From Acetobacter malorum (GTDB lineage: Bacteria > Pseudomonadota > Alphaproteobacteria > Acetobacterales > Acetobacteraceae): a stretch of 58,471 bases of DNA. The translations under genes were made by a program, and so were the position numbers. Each line of letters begins with the position of its first letter. Within the stretch, counting starts at the first letter, position 1. Below the pieces are notes generated by a model, which saw only the letters and a program-made list of their open reading frames with translations, did not search any database and was not told the DNA's origin. Location of the stretch: contig NZ_LHZC01000036.1 of assembly GCF_001580615.1 (NCBI RefSeq), positions 1-58,471 on the forward strand, written 5' to 3'. This document shows positions 9,786-19,585 of this stretch, one piece after another.

Positions 9786-10947
9786 TACTACGGGCTATCA
9801 CCTTTGACCTATATGAGCCCATTTTCTGAGGCCGATGGATCGGATGGTCTGTGGCAGGGCGGTGAGGTTGTTCCATGCGGTGCATGCGGCTTCGATGATG
9901 TGTTCGATGCCGCTGAACACGGTGTTGGACAGCCAGTTGGCGCGTAGGAACTGCCAGATATTCTCGACCGGGTTCAGTTCGGGCGCGCGGGACGGCAGGA
10001 AGATCAGGCTGACGTTGCGCGGCAGTCTGAGTTTGGGTGTCGTATGCCAGCCGGCACGATCGAGTAGGACGACGGCATGCGCTCCGCGTGCGACGCAGCG
10101 TGAGATTTCCTCGATATGCAGTTGCATGCTGGCCGTGCCGGTAAACGGCAACACCAGGCCTGCCGCCTTGCCGAGTGCGGGGCAGATGGCGCCGAACAGC
10201 CAGGCATTCTCATAGCGTTGATCGGCAGGCTGGCGTGGTCGGGTGCCACGCCGCGCCCATTGCCGGACAAGACCGTTTTTCTGCCCGATGCGGGCCTCGT
10301 CCTGCCACCAGAGTTCAATCCGCCTGCCTCTGGGCAGATGCCCGGTGTGGGCGCTCAGGATCGTGGGGAAGTTTTTTTAAACGCGTCCATGACGGACGGA
10401 TCCTGTCCGGGGTGACGCGGACGCGCGCTGACGTGGCTGAACCCAAGCCGCTTCAACAGGGCGGAGACATGGCGTTCGTGATAGGAGACGCCAAAACGCT
10501 CTTCGATGACCCGCTGAAGATCGACCCGACGCCAGCGCACCACGCCGTCCCGGGCACGGTCAGGCCCTGTCGTGACCAGCGCCGATAATTCTGCCAGTTG
10601 GTCCGCTGTCAGGCGGCAGACCGACCCGTTGCGCCACTGATCGTGCAAGCCATCCGGCCCCGCAGCATTGAACCGGTGCACCCAGTCCCGCAGGGTTTGC
10701 CGGTCCATCCCGCCGATCCGCGCTGCTTCGCCCCGGCTGGCACCGTCGCGCACCGCAGCCAGAGACAAAAGGCGCCGTGCAACATTCGCATCCCGCGTAC
10801 GAGAGGCCAGACGCCGTAATGCAGAAGCCGTATAATCCGTCCGTAAGGCAATCGCACCAGCCATTCCCGATCCTCCCTCTCACGACAGAATCAGAACAGG
10901 CCCTTCGCGTCACTTCACAGATGAGTCAGAGACAGTAGCCCTTGGTA
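9786..10947 (-). mobile_element. IS630-family insertion sequence within IS1380
   Basis: About 1.16 kb. The ends are imperfect inverted repeats: TACTACGGGCTATCAC at 9786 and, reversed from the right end, TACCAAGGGCTACTG. It lies in a TA-containing target, the normal IS630/Tc1 target, with TA on both sides (9784-9785 and about 10949-10950). It carries one transposase gene on the minus strand. The exact right boundary is uncertain by one base. Confidence 0.8.
9798..10864 (-). CDS. IS630 transposase in two frames joined at an A7 slip site
   Basis: About 355 aa over two frames. Frame 1 (10864 to 10355) has an N-terminal helix-turn-helix (RGEAARIGGMDRQTLRDWV) and a winged helix (VDLQRVIEERFGVSYHERHV). 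Frame 2 carries the DDE core: IELWWQDEARIGQK, AVVLLDRAGWH and FLPSRAPELNPVENIW. The switch occurs at seven A on the coding strand (10372-10378): DAFKK-TSPRS in frame 0 becomes DAFKK-NFPTIL in frame -1. Both frames are clean and the join restores a perfect family sequence, so programmed -1 frameshifting is more likely than decay. Such an arrangement is known in several IS630 elements. Confidence 0.8.
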
Positions 10948-11904
10948 TTATCTCCTCAGCGCCAGCCTGCGCACGGCAAACCGGGATCCGGGGAAGGAAG
11001 CGCTGGCTGACATCAGCCGGATCGTGAAACAGATCAGAAGTCGCTGGCCCCGGGTGCGTATTCTGGTGCGCGGGGACAGCGGCTTCACCCGGGACACTTT
11101 GATGACATGGTGCGAAGACAACCATGTTGACTTCCTGTTCGGGCTTGCAGGCAACACCCGCCTGTATGACCGGATTGATACGCTGTCCACCATGGTCCGT
11201 GAGGAAGCCACCAGCACAGGCAAGGCAGCGCGCGGTTTTGTCTCCTTTGACTGGATCACAAAGGACAGCTGGACACGCCGCAGACGGGTCGTGGCCAAGG
11301 CTGAGTGGCGCCATGGCAACCGCTATCATCGCTTTGTCGTCACCACTCTGCCGCAGGGAACGTCAGCCCCCCGCCATCTCTACGAACAGATTTACTGCGC
11401 ACGCGGGGATATGGAAAACCGGATCAAGGAATGCCAGATGGATCTGTTCTCCGACAGAACATCGTCCCACACCATCCGGGCCAACCAGCTTCGGCTGTGG
11501 TTCTCGGCCGCAGCCTATGTCCTGCTGACCGCTCTGCAAAGACTGGCCCTCGGCCAGACCAGTCTGGAGAAAGCAACCTGTGGCACAATTCGCGCACGAC
11601 TGCTCAAAATCGCGACAGTCGTAAAGGTCAGCGTGCGTCGAATTGTCCTGTCCATGCCGGACATGTTCCCTTGCCAGCACGAATTCGCCCTCGCTCATGC
11701 ACGATTGCGAAGGCTCCGGCAGGCGTCCTGACGAAACAGACAGCGCACAGACCATATAGCCCCCCACCAACACTGCCTTCTCACGCGGTGACACCCTTAC
11801 TGCGTTCAGAACCCGCCGCCAGAAGCAGAATATCGTCGATATTCCAGATCGGACTCCTGTGGGATGACTGAATTCTACAAAATAACCTGAAATTACCCCA
11901 AGTG

Positions 11905-12120
11905 TGAGAAATCCGCGTCGAGAGTTTCAACGGCCGGTTCCGCGACGAATGCCTCAACGAGCACCTGTTCCGCAACCTCGCCCACGCTCGGACGGTCATC
12001 GACGCCTGGCGGCCCGACTAAAATGCTGTCAGACCCCACACCAGCCTCAATGGCATGACGCCAGAGGCTTTCGCTCAGCACACCAAAACGGCATATTGCA
12101 ACCCACAGACCCCAACTTAA
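11905..12120 (+). pseudogene. IS3-family transposase OrfB, C-terminal remnant
   Basis: Reads VESFNGRFRDECLNEHLF...ARTVIDAWRPD, then a stop (12019-12021) where Y-N is expected, then AVRPHTSLNGMTPEAFA to the natural stop at 12118-12120. This is the end of the rve-type integrase domain including its E-containing block (ESFNGRFRDECL). A nonsense change (TAC to TAA) and loss of the 5' part make it non-functional. It follows the IS1380 copy. Confidence 0.8.
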
Positions 12121-12135
12121 ATCTGAAGGCATGTT

Positions 12136-12174
12136 CGGGTAGGTTCAAATCGGGGTCCATGACACCCGCAACCA
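12136..12174 (+). other. Degenerate tRNA-3'-end-like sequence
   Basis: CGGGT, AGGTTCAAATCGGGG, ACCCG and CAACCA follow each other, so a T-loop-like TTCAAAT is enclosed by CGGGT/ACCCG and followed by CAACCA. The 15-base AGGTTCAAATCGGGG also occurs at 52405-52419 in the same setting. It is probably an old attachment-site remnant related to the tRNA-Met 3' end. Confidence 0.4.
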
Positions 12175-12384
12175 ACTCTCCTGTACCCGGACGTACAAGC
12201 GCGGGCTCCGGCGTGCCGGGGCGTACTCGGGCGAAGAAGAAAGGGAAGGGGAGATCGAGGTCTCAGGCGGGGGGTATGCGTGTACCCCGGAGATGAAAGC
12301 TCTGTTGAGATGACGATAATAGGGGGCAGCGGAATGTCCGATCTCAAGGAACATAAAAAATAGGATATTCTTGAGAAATGTAAT

Positions 12385-12481
12385 TAGGCTCAATCGACAT
12401 GCATCCGCTTCGTGCATCAACACAGAAACTTATAAAACCACAATCAAAATAGTTAGGAAACCTGAATGTCGATTGAGCCTA
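12385..12481. repeat. 97-bp element with perfect 16-bp inverted repeats
   Basis: TAGGCTCAATCGACAT at 12385-12400 is the exact reverse complement of 12466-12481. It ends 5 bases from the stop of the methyltransferase-like gene at 12486. It may be a MITE-like insertion or a long terminator. The remainder of 12121-12485 shows no gene. Confidence 0.6.
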
Positions 12482-12485
12482 GTTT

Positions 12486-13220
12486 TCAAGGCCGCCGGTT
12501 GACTGTGCGTTTGGCCAATATGGAAATAATTGCGGGCTTCGGTGCGCCCCCCATGGAGAAATTGGAATTAGAAGTTCGGACATACATGAATGAACTGGCC
12601 TCAAGGTTCCAATCGAGAACCTGAACATCGGTCACAGAAAACCCAGTATCTTTAAACATATAACTTTCATACTCTTTCTTATTGCCCTCTATGATTTCGG
12701 CTTCACTGATCCCGTATGGAATGTGAGCTCTAAAGGCAGTATGAATCCACTCTACCGAAGGTGCGCATAAAGGCATAGCAACCAACTTATCCTCAACATT
12801 CTCCCGATATTCTTTTGGTTTTTGATTCGTAGTGAGGTTAGGTGAAGTTCGCATGTCATTATCGTCGGGATGAGAACCGATGAACCATCCCACGACGACT
12901 TTAGGCTTAAACGCCTGGATTGCGCTGAGTAGTTGAGGCGACGGTTCGAATAAGTCGGACTGGAAGATCTCAACATTGGCCCCATAATCTTGTAAACGGG
13001 CTTGAGCAAGGCGAATTAGATCGGGATTATTGTCGAAGGCCAAGACTGGTCGGTTTCTAGAAAGAGCCAATGTGCCCCACCCTGTTCCGGATCCTATTTC
13101 TAGAGTAGGTAAAGGAGGAACTATTTCGCTAAGGCGTTCATAAATTTTATCATTCTGGAATTGGAGTGATTCGCGATCCCAAAATTCTGAATAGTCTTTG
13201 GGTGTCATTCGCTTTAGCAT
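12486..13220 (-). CDS. SAM-dependent methyltransferase-like protein
   Basis: 244 aa, class I Rossmann methyltransferase by the SAM-binding motif I PTLEIGSGTGWGTLALSR (residues about 38-55), an acidic strand-end motif (LAFDNNPDLIRLAQ), and a motif around VEIFQSDLFEPSP. VVVGWFIGSHPDDND follows. Substrate cannot be told; no DPPY motif is present, so DNA base methylation is unlikely. GGAGAAG precedes the ATG. It is AT-rich and transcribed in the same direction as the 147-aa gene at 13287, 66 bases apart, so they may form a unit. Confidence 0.65.
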   Translation of the reverse strand: MLKRMTPKDYSEFWDRESLQFQNDKIYERLSEIVPPLPTLEIGSGTGWGTLALSRNRPVLAFDNNPDLIRLAQARLQDYGANVEIFQSDLFEPSPQLLSAIQAFKPKVVVGWFIGSHPDDNDMRTSPNLTTNQKPKEYRENVEDKLVAMPLCAPSVEWIHTAFRAHIPYGISEAEIIEGNKKEYESYMFKDTGFSVTDVQVLDWNLEASSFMYVRTSNSNFSMGGAPKPAIISILAKRTVNRRP

Positions 13221-13286
13221 TACACTTCTCCATCAGAATGCTATACTCAGAATCGAGCACGGATGGTTCAAATTATATTTTTGTTG

Positions 13287-13730
13287 TTATTCATCTTGTT
13301 GTTTGAAATAATTTTTCAAAGATTCAAAAGTTTTCAACGAAACAACAAAGTGACCGATACCATCTTCGTTTTCACTCCAATCGTCAAAAGTGAATAAGCA
13401 GGCGTCATCATCTCCTGTAATTTTTCTTAGGCGACGATGAATACCGGACTGAAAAGACCCGTAGCTAGAAACTCCTGTCTTATCCAATTCTCTAGCATCA
13501 ACAGCAGGACCTTTACTTGCAATCACCTTCAATGCATTACGTGAAGGTTCTCCAAGTCCGGCTATTAGTCTTTCAATTTGGCTCTCCGTCAGATCATAAA
13601 CGTTATTCCAATCATAGTTTTTGTAACCTTCAGGCTTCCCTGCACCTTTAGGAAACAGAAGTTCCTGAATTTCCTGTCGCGCCCTGTCAGAAAGTGCGTT
13701 GAGATCATTGAGTGTGAGCGTTACTTGCAT
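13287..13730 (-). CDS. Hypothetical protein, 147 aa
   Basis: Unrecognised. Opens MQVTLTLNDLNALSDRARQE, followed by a predicted helical region (YDLTESQIERLIAGLGEPSR, then SRNALKVIASKG) that resembles a small DNA-binding or winged-helix fold, and SYGSFQSGIHRRLRKITGDD, basic and possibly nucleic-acid-contacting. It ends FESLKNYFKQQDE. It has a strong ribosome site (GAGGAAC, 8 bases from ATG). It lies directly upstream of the methyltransferase-like gene on the same strand and could be its regulator; that is inference. Confidence 0.6.
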   Translation of the reverse strand: MQVTLTLNDLNALSDRARQEIQELLFPKGAGKPEGYKNYDWNNVYDLTESQIERLIAGLGEPSRNALKVIASKGPAVDARELDKTGVSSYGSFQSGIHRRLRKITGDDDACLFTFDDWSENEDGIGHFVVSLKTFESLKNYFKQQDE

Positions 13731-14325
13731 AATAAGTTCCTCAATTTTCAGTAGGACAGATTCCAGCTAACCTGCTTTGATAGCGCTTTCTGCGCCTCAA
13801 GGAATAGACACATGCAGTCAAGCGTGAGTTAGATGAAATGTAAAGAATAATTGATCGGTTTTGTTTGCATCTTGATTTGACCTGCTTGTCACAGCAGTGT
13901 GGATTTACCGGAGGATGACGAGATAGTCTGCTATTCGCAGCGTTAGCGTTCATCACGGTTACCGACCAGAGTCGGTCATTCACATTAGCCACCATGGATG
14001 CCGCCTTTCCGGCCGAACCTGCCGAGGGACGCCTGTCCACGGACTGTCAGCAGGGCCCAGCCAGATCGTGACGCCCACTTGGGTAAATGCTGTATTGGCG
14101 ACACTCGTGGTCGCCCACTGGGCGGTTAGGGAAAATCCTAACGGTCTATTTTTGGGTATCCCGACGCAAGCTGGGCGTTCAGCGCACTGCCAGGCCTGCC
14201 AGAAACCCGATGTAGTGGCTGTCAGGCGTGGGAATGGTGAAGCGGACGCAGCAATGTCTCGTCTGTCAAAATAACGCGAAATCGATATACAATAGCATCA
14301 AGATGGTGAACTAGGATGCGAGATC
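13731..14325. other. 595-base gap without a recognisable gene
   Basis: AT-rich near 13741-13870, then mixed, GC-richer sequence at 13900-14270 that looks like debris of former genes. Short open frames on both strands have no family signature. Confidence 0.4.
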
Positions 14326-15630
14326 ATGAGCGCCGATAGTGATGATGAAATCGAGCAGGGCACACTCGGATTGTTCGGAGTACCCAAAGGATGGAAGCCT
14401 CACGGCAAATCCGGCCCAATGCTCCGCGGGCCTAAGGGGCAATGGATGGGACCAATGCGTGAGGTTGAAAGCGGTCTGGTGCCGCTCCGCCAGTTGGATG
14501 CCATCCACAAGGCCGTAAGCGGTGCGTCGTTACATCCGGGTGTATATTTCTTTAACCAGTTCATCGACTGTTTCGGCCATCTCACCGACGAGGTTTCCGA
14601 AATAAAGAAGCACGTTGCGGAAACCAACAAGCAACTTGCTAGCGTAATAGATGGCGTTCAAGAACTCCAAGCATGGAAAGATGCCCAACTCACCGCCGGC
14701 ATCGAGTTTGTCCGACACAACCTTCTCCTCGCATTATCTCTGCCGCAGGCGGAAGCCCATGACCACATCCGTCTAGTCTATTCAAACGCCGACCTGATAC
14801 TGCAAAGACTCCAGACTCTGGTAAAGACGTCGCTCGACAAACTTGGAAAGTCCGATGTCCGTCGACTCACACTGTTGGACCAATTAGCAACATTCGGCGG
14901 GTATCAGTCTATGATACTTCTGTTGATGGGATTTCGTGAAAAAGCAGCTAAAACTCTGCATGAAATACAGACCAACTTCGTGGAAGAAGCCACTGAACTA
15001 CTTGCCGATTGGACTGAGGGTGTCGACCTGCGCAAGGCGGTACCCGACAAAAACGGGTTGGGCAAACTCTTGGCTGTTCTCGAAACTATCGACTCTAAAC
15101 CACCTTCTGACCGCCTCTTGGACGGCTACTGGTCCATGCCACATCTCCCTGCGTGCACACAACTCGTTAGGTGCATAAAGATCACTGAGACTGGCAAGTT
15201 CAGGTCATCGAACGAGAAGTTGGCTTTGGTGGATAGAACACTACCGGTTCTCAACCGGTGGGTGAGCGAGTTCACTTTTGTCCGACGCGGTCAAATTATC
15301 AAGGAATACACCGATTGTAACGGGAACAGAGTGGTTGTTCTTGCAGAAGACGACGGCTATGTCATAAGCGATGACAGAGAGCGTTATGACGATGTCAGTA
15401 TCTTGGCTGTCAAGACCCTTAAGCTGCCCATCGAGAATCTTGCCCATTATGTAGAGCGTCTCGCCGATATTGCCCTTAACGTAAGGAACATGTGCGATAG
15501 GGCGGATTTTGCATGTGAGCATCCGGAGTTGGCCCACGAGCTTGCCCGCCTGTGCATCGAGCGCCCGGACGCGCAGGACGGAATCATCCTACGCATTCCC
15601 GGGGCCGCCCGGGAGAATACTGTCGAGTAA
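14326..15630 (+). CDS. Hypothetical protein, 434 aa, partly coiled-coil-like
   Basis: Not assigned. The N-terminus LGLFGVPKGWKPHGKSGPML is glycine/proline rich; residues about 85-125 (EVSEIKKHVAETNKQLASVI) look like a coiled coil; the middle is helical (LDKLGKSDVRRLTLLDQLA); and the C-terminal third contains FVRRGQIIKEYTDCNGNRVV, then helices. No membrane segment or nucleotide-binding loop is seen. It sits among defence-type genes of element A and is followed by 510 bases of non-coding sequence, then the HsdR_N/P-loop protein. A role with that protein is only suggested by proximity. Confidence 0.65.
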   Translation: MSADSDDEIEQGTLGLFGVPKGWKPHGKSGPMLRGPKGQWMGPMREVESGLVPLRQLDAIHKAVSGASLHPGVYFFNQFIDCFGHLTDEVSEIKKHVAETNKQLASVIDGVQELQAWKDAQLTAGIEFVRHNLLLALSLPQAEAHDHIRLVYSNADLILQRLQTLVKTSLDKLGKSDVRRLTLLDQLATFGGYQSMILLLMGFREKAAKTLHEIQTNFVEEATELLADWTEGVDLRKAVPDKNGLGKLLAVLETIDSKPPSDRLLDGYWSMPHLPACTQLVRCIKITETGKFRSSNEKLALVDRTLPVLNRWVSEFTFVRRGQIIKEYTDCNGNRVVVLAEDDGYVISDDRERYDDVSILAVKTLKLPIENLAHYVERLADIALNVRNMCDRADFACEHPELAHELARLCIERPDAQDGIILRIPGAARENTVE

Positions 15631-16140
15631 CAGATTAAGCAGGCTGGGCATCTGCTCAAGTGAGACGTTTTTGGGAAGAAGTTGAATGCCCGCTTTTCAT
15701 GAAAGCGTGTGTTAAGGTCTGCAAGTAGCTCTTGAGAGTAGAACCTTCGATGCCCCGCCAAGCTAAATATATGGTTCCTAGATATCCGCCACGATATATC
15801 TGCAGCATCCAGAGCTTTAGCTGCCGCCTGTCTGAATATACAGGGAGCCAAAAAAAACTAAAGGAAGAGGTTTATCAGGATTGTGGATGAAGCCTTCTTC
15901 CGGTCCGACTCACACCATCGGGAGATCGACGAGAAACGTCCGTTCAGCGTGTTGTCCAGTTTCCTCCCAGATCAGCGCAAGGTCGAGTTGTCCTGTCGCG
16001 AGATTCTCCATTACCTTCCAACCACGCCACAACGAGCTATGTTACGCTTGCCTGTGATCCGGCTCCGAGTTCGCTGATACGGCCCATCATGTTTGGAGTA
16101 CTGTGGGCATCAACGGTGGGCTTCAGTTGCGAGGATGAAA
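15631..16140. other. 510-base gap
   Basis: No convincing gene. A minus-strand frame across 15447-15851 reads SLAGHRRFYSQELLADL, faintly like a MerR/excisionase wing (GHRRF), but it overlaps the preceding gene for much of its length. Confidence 0.35.
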
Positions 16141-18654
16141 ATGCGAGGCAAAGCCGCGAAGAGCCAAACAGAGTCGGATCTGGAGAGCGGGATCACTGCG
16201 GCGATCTCCACTGCGTTTCCTCGTCTCCGCTCTGCGGATATCAAGCATCAGATTGAATTCACGATCAGGCTCGGCCATGCCGAGATCACCGCGAATGGTC
16301 GCGAGAGCTGGATTAGACGCGGTCGCGCAGACATTTTGCTCACCCATCTCGATAAGCCGCTCGCGATACTTGAACTCAAGAGGCCAGCGTTACCGTTACA
16401 GGCGGATGATGACGACCAGGGTATTTCCTACGCCCGGCTGTTGCCAACGATGGCTCCGTTCGTGGTCGTGACCAATGGCAAGAGCACTCGTATCATTGAA
16501 ACCTTCTCGGGCAAGACCTGGACTCCAGAAACACCAGACCAGCGAGCATTCGAGGCCCTTATTACCGCGGCGACGAAGGTCGCTGCGGCCGATCGCCATG
16601 CGGCCATCGCCACACTCATGGGATCGGATCCGCAAGTCTGGACCAGCGCCGTAATCACTGCATCACAAGGTGCGATCGCCGAACTGACCGCCACCGCCGA
16701 CTGTCCACTACGTCCCTTTGGACCGCTCAAGGTTCCACGACTGGCAGCGCGCGAAGCCGTCAGTAAGTTTGCGGCAGAAGGCCGGCTCGTGCTTGTGTCA
16801 GGCCCCCCGTTGAGCGGGAAGACAAATGTCCTCGAACAGGTCGTCCGTATGCTCAATCCGCAAGTCGCTGGCGGGCTGTTCCTCGAATGTGCTGCCCACG
16901 ACGTTTTTCAGATGATCGCCGATCTGTTGGCCGATGCACTTGATTGGCCGGTGAACCCGGAGGCCGCACGAAACTGGGTAAGCTCCATTTCTCAGAGTAA
17001 TAGTCCTCTCTTGGTTCTCGCTATCGACAAGCTCGATCCAGAGAATGGCGAGGACGTCCGGATGATTGAGGATCTAACGTCTAGCACCTTCGGAGCGGGG
17101 CTGCGGGTGATTGTTGGGTTGGACGAAGGCGTGATGGGTCAGGTCTTGCGAAGTCCTGATGGCCGTCGTGAATCGCCGATAGGCCGCCGGGCCGAAGTGG
17201 TAGAGGTTTCAGATTTCGCCGAGCTGGAATTTCGTTGGGCAGTCAAAACACTAGCGGTGCTGAGCATGGGCATTATGCACGGCGGCCAACACAGCCCGGA
17301 TCTACGACGACCATGGCTTCTTCAAGCGATGGCCGCTCGCCTGTCCGGGATTAAACGCGAGGAATTCGGGGTGCTCCCCTCTGTGCCTGGGCTGGAAGTC
17401 CTTGCTCAGGCCCGAGCCCACTTCGATGACCCCGAATTGCGCAGACGGTACGGTGCGCTGGCGCGTGCCATGGCAGCCGACGCGCAGGATCAGTCCAAGC
17501 CCGATGGAATGGCCCTGCAGCTGACGAACCACTTCTTTGTTCGTAGAGCGACGATGGAAGCGATGCTGCAGTCGACGGACGTGGATTGGCTTCTAAGGCA
17601 AGGCTACCTCACACCGTCGATCGGTGAGGAAAATACCCCGATCGTGACGGTCGCATTTCCGGAACTTCTGGCGAGCGAACTGTCGCGCCATCTCGCGGTC
17701 GAACTGCGAGCGATAGTTGATAATGATCCGAAGCTAGCCGCTAAATGGCTTGTGGGTGCGGCCAGCAATTTCGTGCTCGGGGATGTGATCGCGGCACAGA
17801 CGGTTCTCGATTTCGTAGCAGGCAACGAGCATGTGCCCTGGACATTTTTGGACACGTTGCTTGAGATGCGTCCCAAGCGCGAGGTCGTCAAAGTTGGCCA
17901 AGTTTTGATGGGATGGGTTGAAGGCCTTGGCTCCTACAAGATCCGTCCACAGAAAGATGGCACGGCTATCTTGACCGTCGACGGAGAGGACCACCTTGTT
18001 GAAGAAGCGGGACATGAAAGCGGCATCTATGACAACATCCATGGTTGGCTGATTCTGGCACAGTTGGCGTCTTGTCAACTTGTCGTGGAATGCGACGGGA
18101 GCCCGGTGCGGCTCGATCCCCAGATACTCCTAAAGGTCGGGACGGCCGACTTCGTGCTTCGCCAGCCGCGAAATGACCTCCTAATGGATGGCCTACCCAC
18201 GCACAATACCGAGGATGGCGGGCAATTCGTGTGCCACATGGCCGGCATCACGGAAGGGATCACGCAATCGATGCTTAAATACCTAAGTACAGAATGTTGT
18301 GAGGATAAGGAGGCCTTCATCAACGCCGCTATGAAGCTTGACAGCATCCATCTCACAGCCCGGTTAGGCATTGCTCTGCGGATGTTGGCATCCTCCGCCA
18401 ACGTGGAAACCGCATCGTGGGCCGAGGATACGGTCGCGTTGAGCAGACGGGCAACCTCATCGCGGCTCAGCACGACGGGCAGGTTGCGGGGCTGCGCCAC
18501 CCGGACCAACTTGCGTGCAAGGTCGGGGCGGTCGAGCGTCTGGGTGAAGAAAAACCGCAGCGCCGACACGATGGCATTCATGGTCGGTGTCGGCATGCCA
18601 GCCGCGTTCTGCGCAATCTGGAACTGGCGCACATCCTCGACTGTTGCCGTGTGA
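16141..18654 (+). pseudogene. HsdR_N-type nuclease / P-loop NTPase protein, C-terminus replaced
   Basis: A predicted two-domain defence protein. Residues about 10-82 hold an HsdR_N-like PD-(D/E)XK core: RRGRADILL (D64) and LAILELKRP (E78-L-K80). A Walker A GPPLSGKT follows near residue 221, then Walker-B-like LLVLAIDKLD, suggesting a STAND-like or AAA ATPase, then a long helical region. From about 18430 the frame reads through antisense sequence of an IS91-type integrase (ending ...WRTSSTVAV), so the native C-terminus is lost. GAGG lies 6 bases before ATG 16141; ATG 16135 and TTG 16093 are alternatives. About 760 aa of native sequence remain. Confidence 0.65.
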
Positions 18655-18803
18655 GGTGAGCGGCCCAGAAACGTGGCGAAACGGCCGACATCTCGAAGGT
18701 AATTGCGCTGCGTCTCCCGGGAGAACCGCCGCACCGCCATGTCATCAAGCAGGCGCTGGCGAAGGGGACTGATTGCAGCAATGCACAGGGACTCTGTCAT
18801 CAT
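18430..18803 (-). pseudogene. Tyrosine integrase N-terminal fragment (IS91-associated type)
   Basis: The protein frame reads SPLRQRLLDDMAVRRFSRET, then QRNYLRDVGRFATFLGRSPH, VRQFQIAQNAAG and NLPVVLSRDEVARLLNAT. This is the SAM-like core-binding domain of the site-specific integrase that accompanies IS91-type transposases. After LLNAT (about 18430) the sequence switches to antisense of the upstream nuclease/ATPase gene, so the catalytic domain (R..HxxR..Y) is missing. Probably a scar of an IS91-type insertion that later recombined. Confidence 0.75.
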
Positions 18804-19112
18804 CCGGCTCCTTCTGGTGGGAAGAAGCCAGAGTGCTTGGCCCGATCAGGACAGTTCCAAATAAAACAGATCGCTCACGCCGTGGTGACAGACCTGCACA
18901 CCGCACCAATCCCGCGCAGCGGGTTCGTTCTATCACGCGCTAAGCGGACTTACCGGTTTCGCCTCATAGCAGACGTGTAAGTCTTCGTCTTCAATTATAA
19001 ACGCAGTCATATCCTTGGAAAGGGGGAGGGCTTGTAAGGCAAAGCTCCAGCCCGCAACGGTATTGCCTCGAAAACACTATTCGTTTCAAATAGCAAAGAA
19101 AGGAGAAGACAC
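18804..19112. other. 309-base gap
   Basis: High-GC sequence next to the integrase fragment passing abruptly into AT-rich sequence near 19060, where the toxin-like cluster begins. AAAGGAG at about 19100 is the ribosome site of the next gene. Confidence 0.4.
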
Positions 19113-19583
19113 ATGAAGCTATTCCACGGAACTGACCCTCAAACGGCTACAAAACTTAACAATGGTTGCGTTGATATTACATTAGGTGGAGGTGAATTTG
19201 GTCGAGGGTTTTATATGGGAACCAGTAAAAGGTTGGCAAAAAGAAGAGGATATCATGCTTCCCACAGAATATCTGGAACCGCAAATAGTGCAATGAGGAT
19301 GAGAAATAACACTTTTTTTATTGAAGTTGATGAAACTAAATACAAGAAATTTCTTTCAAATAATGATTTGACTTTAACGGCATCTCAAAGAATGTTTGGT
19401 AAAATTAAGAGAAAAAAAATGTGGAATAATTCTATAGGTGCGCATGATTGTATTAGAGGTTTCATAGTTGGAAACCCAAGATATTATTGCGCCAAGCAAT
19501 GGAAATTTCAAACATTAAATTCGCAATCATACTTAAACTTTCATAAAATACCTGATTGCTTTGATGGTCATGGTATAATTTGA
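19113..19583 (+). CDS. DUF3990-like protein, ADP-ribosyltransferase fold
   Basis: 156 aa. The N-terminus KLFHGTD followed by DITLGGGEFGRGFYMGTSKR and LAKRRGYHAS matches the DUF3990 pattern (HG(T/S)... FG.GFY.T...A), a family predicted to share the NAD-binding ART fold with the H of FHGT acting in nicotinamide binding. The C-terminal part (AHDCIRGFIVGNPRYYCAKQ) is also family-like. GC content is about one-third, far below the neighbouring genes. AAAGGAG precedes the ATG. It is followed after 2 bases by another AT-rich gene, so the pair could be a toxin with its partner; that is inferred. Confidence 0.65.
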   Translation: MKLFHGTDPQTATKLNNGCVDITLGGGEFGRGFYMGTSKRLAKRRGYHASHRISGTANSAMRMRNNTFFIEVDETKYKKFLSNNDLTLTASQRMFGKIKRKKMWNNSIGAHDCIRGFIVGNPRYYCAKQWKFQTLNSQSYLNFHKIPDCFDGHGII

Positions 19584-19585
19584 TT

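Larger units (their letters stand above)
9181..11731 (+). pseudogene. IS1380-family transposase, interrupted by an IS630 element
   Basis: DDE transposase of the IS1380 family. The N-terminal part is 9181-9785 (RVVARFDGGRMSSDGGVILL, ALAGKSTLNRLE, VVLDVDATDDRIHG) and the C-terminal part is about 10949-11731 (VRILVRGDSGFTRDTLMTWC, YCARGDMENRIKECQMDL, LRLWFSAAAYVLL). Removing the inserted element and one TA restores GDYLLSA across the junction, so the copy was functional before the insertion. Catalytic D residues (DVDATDD, RGDSGF) and the C-terminal E are retained. The family was first found in Acetobacter, which supports an acetic acid bacterial host. Confidence 0.9.

Noticed and set aside
15447..15851. 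Minus-strand frame with a GHRRF-like stretch
   Set aside because: It overlaps the coding 3' end of the 434-aa gene and has no full HTH; similarity is too short.
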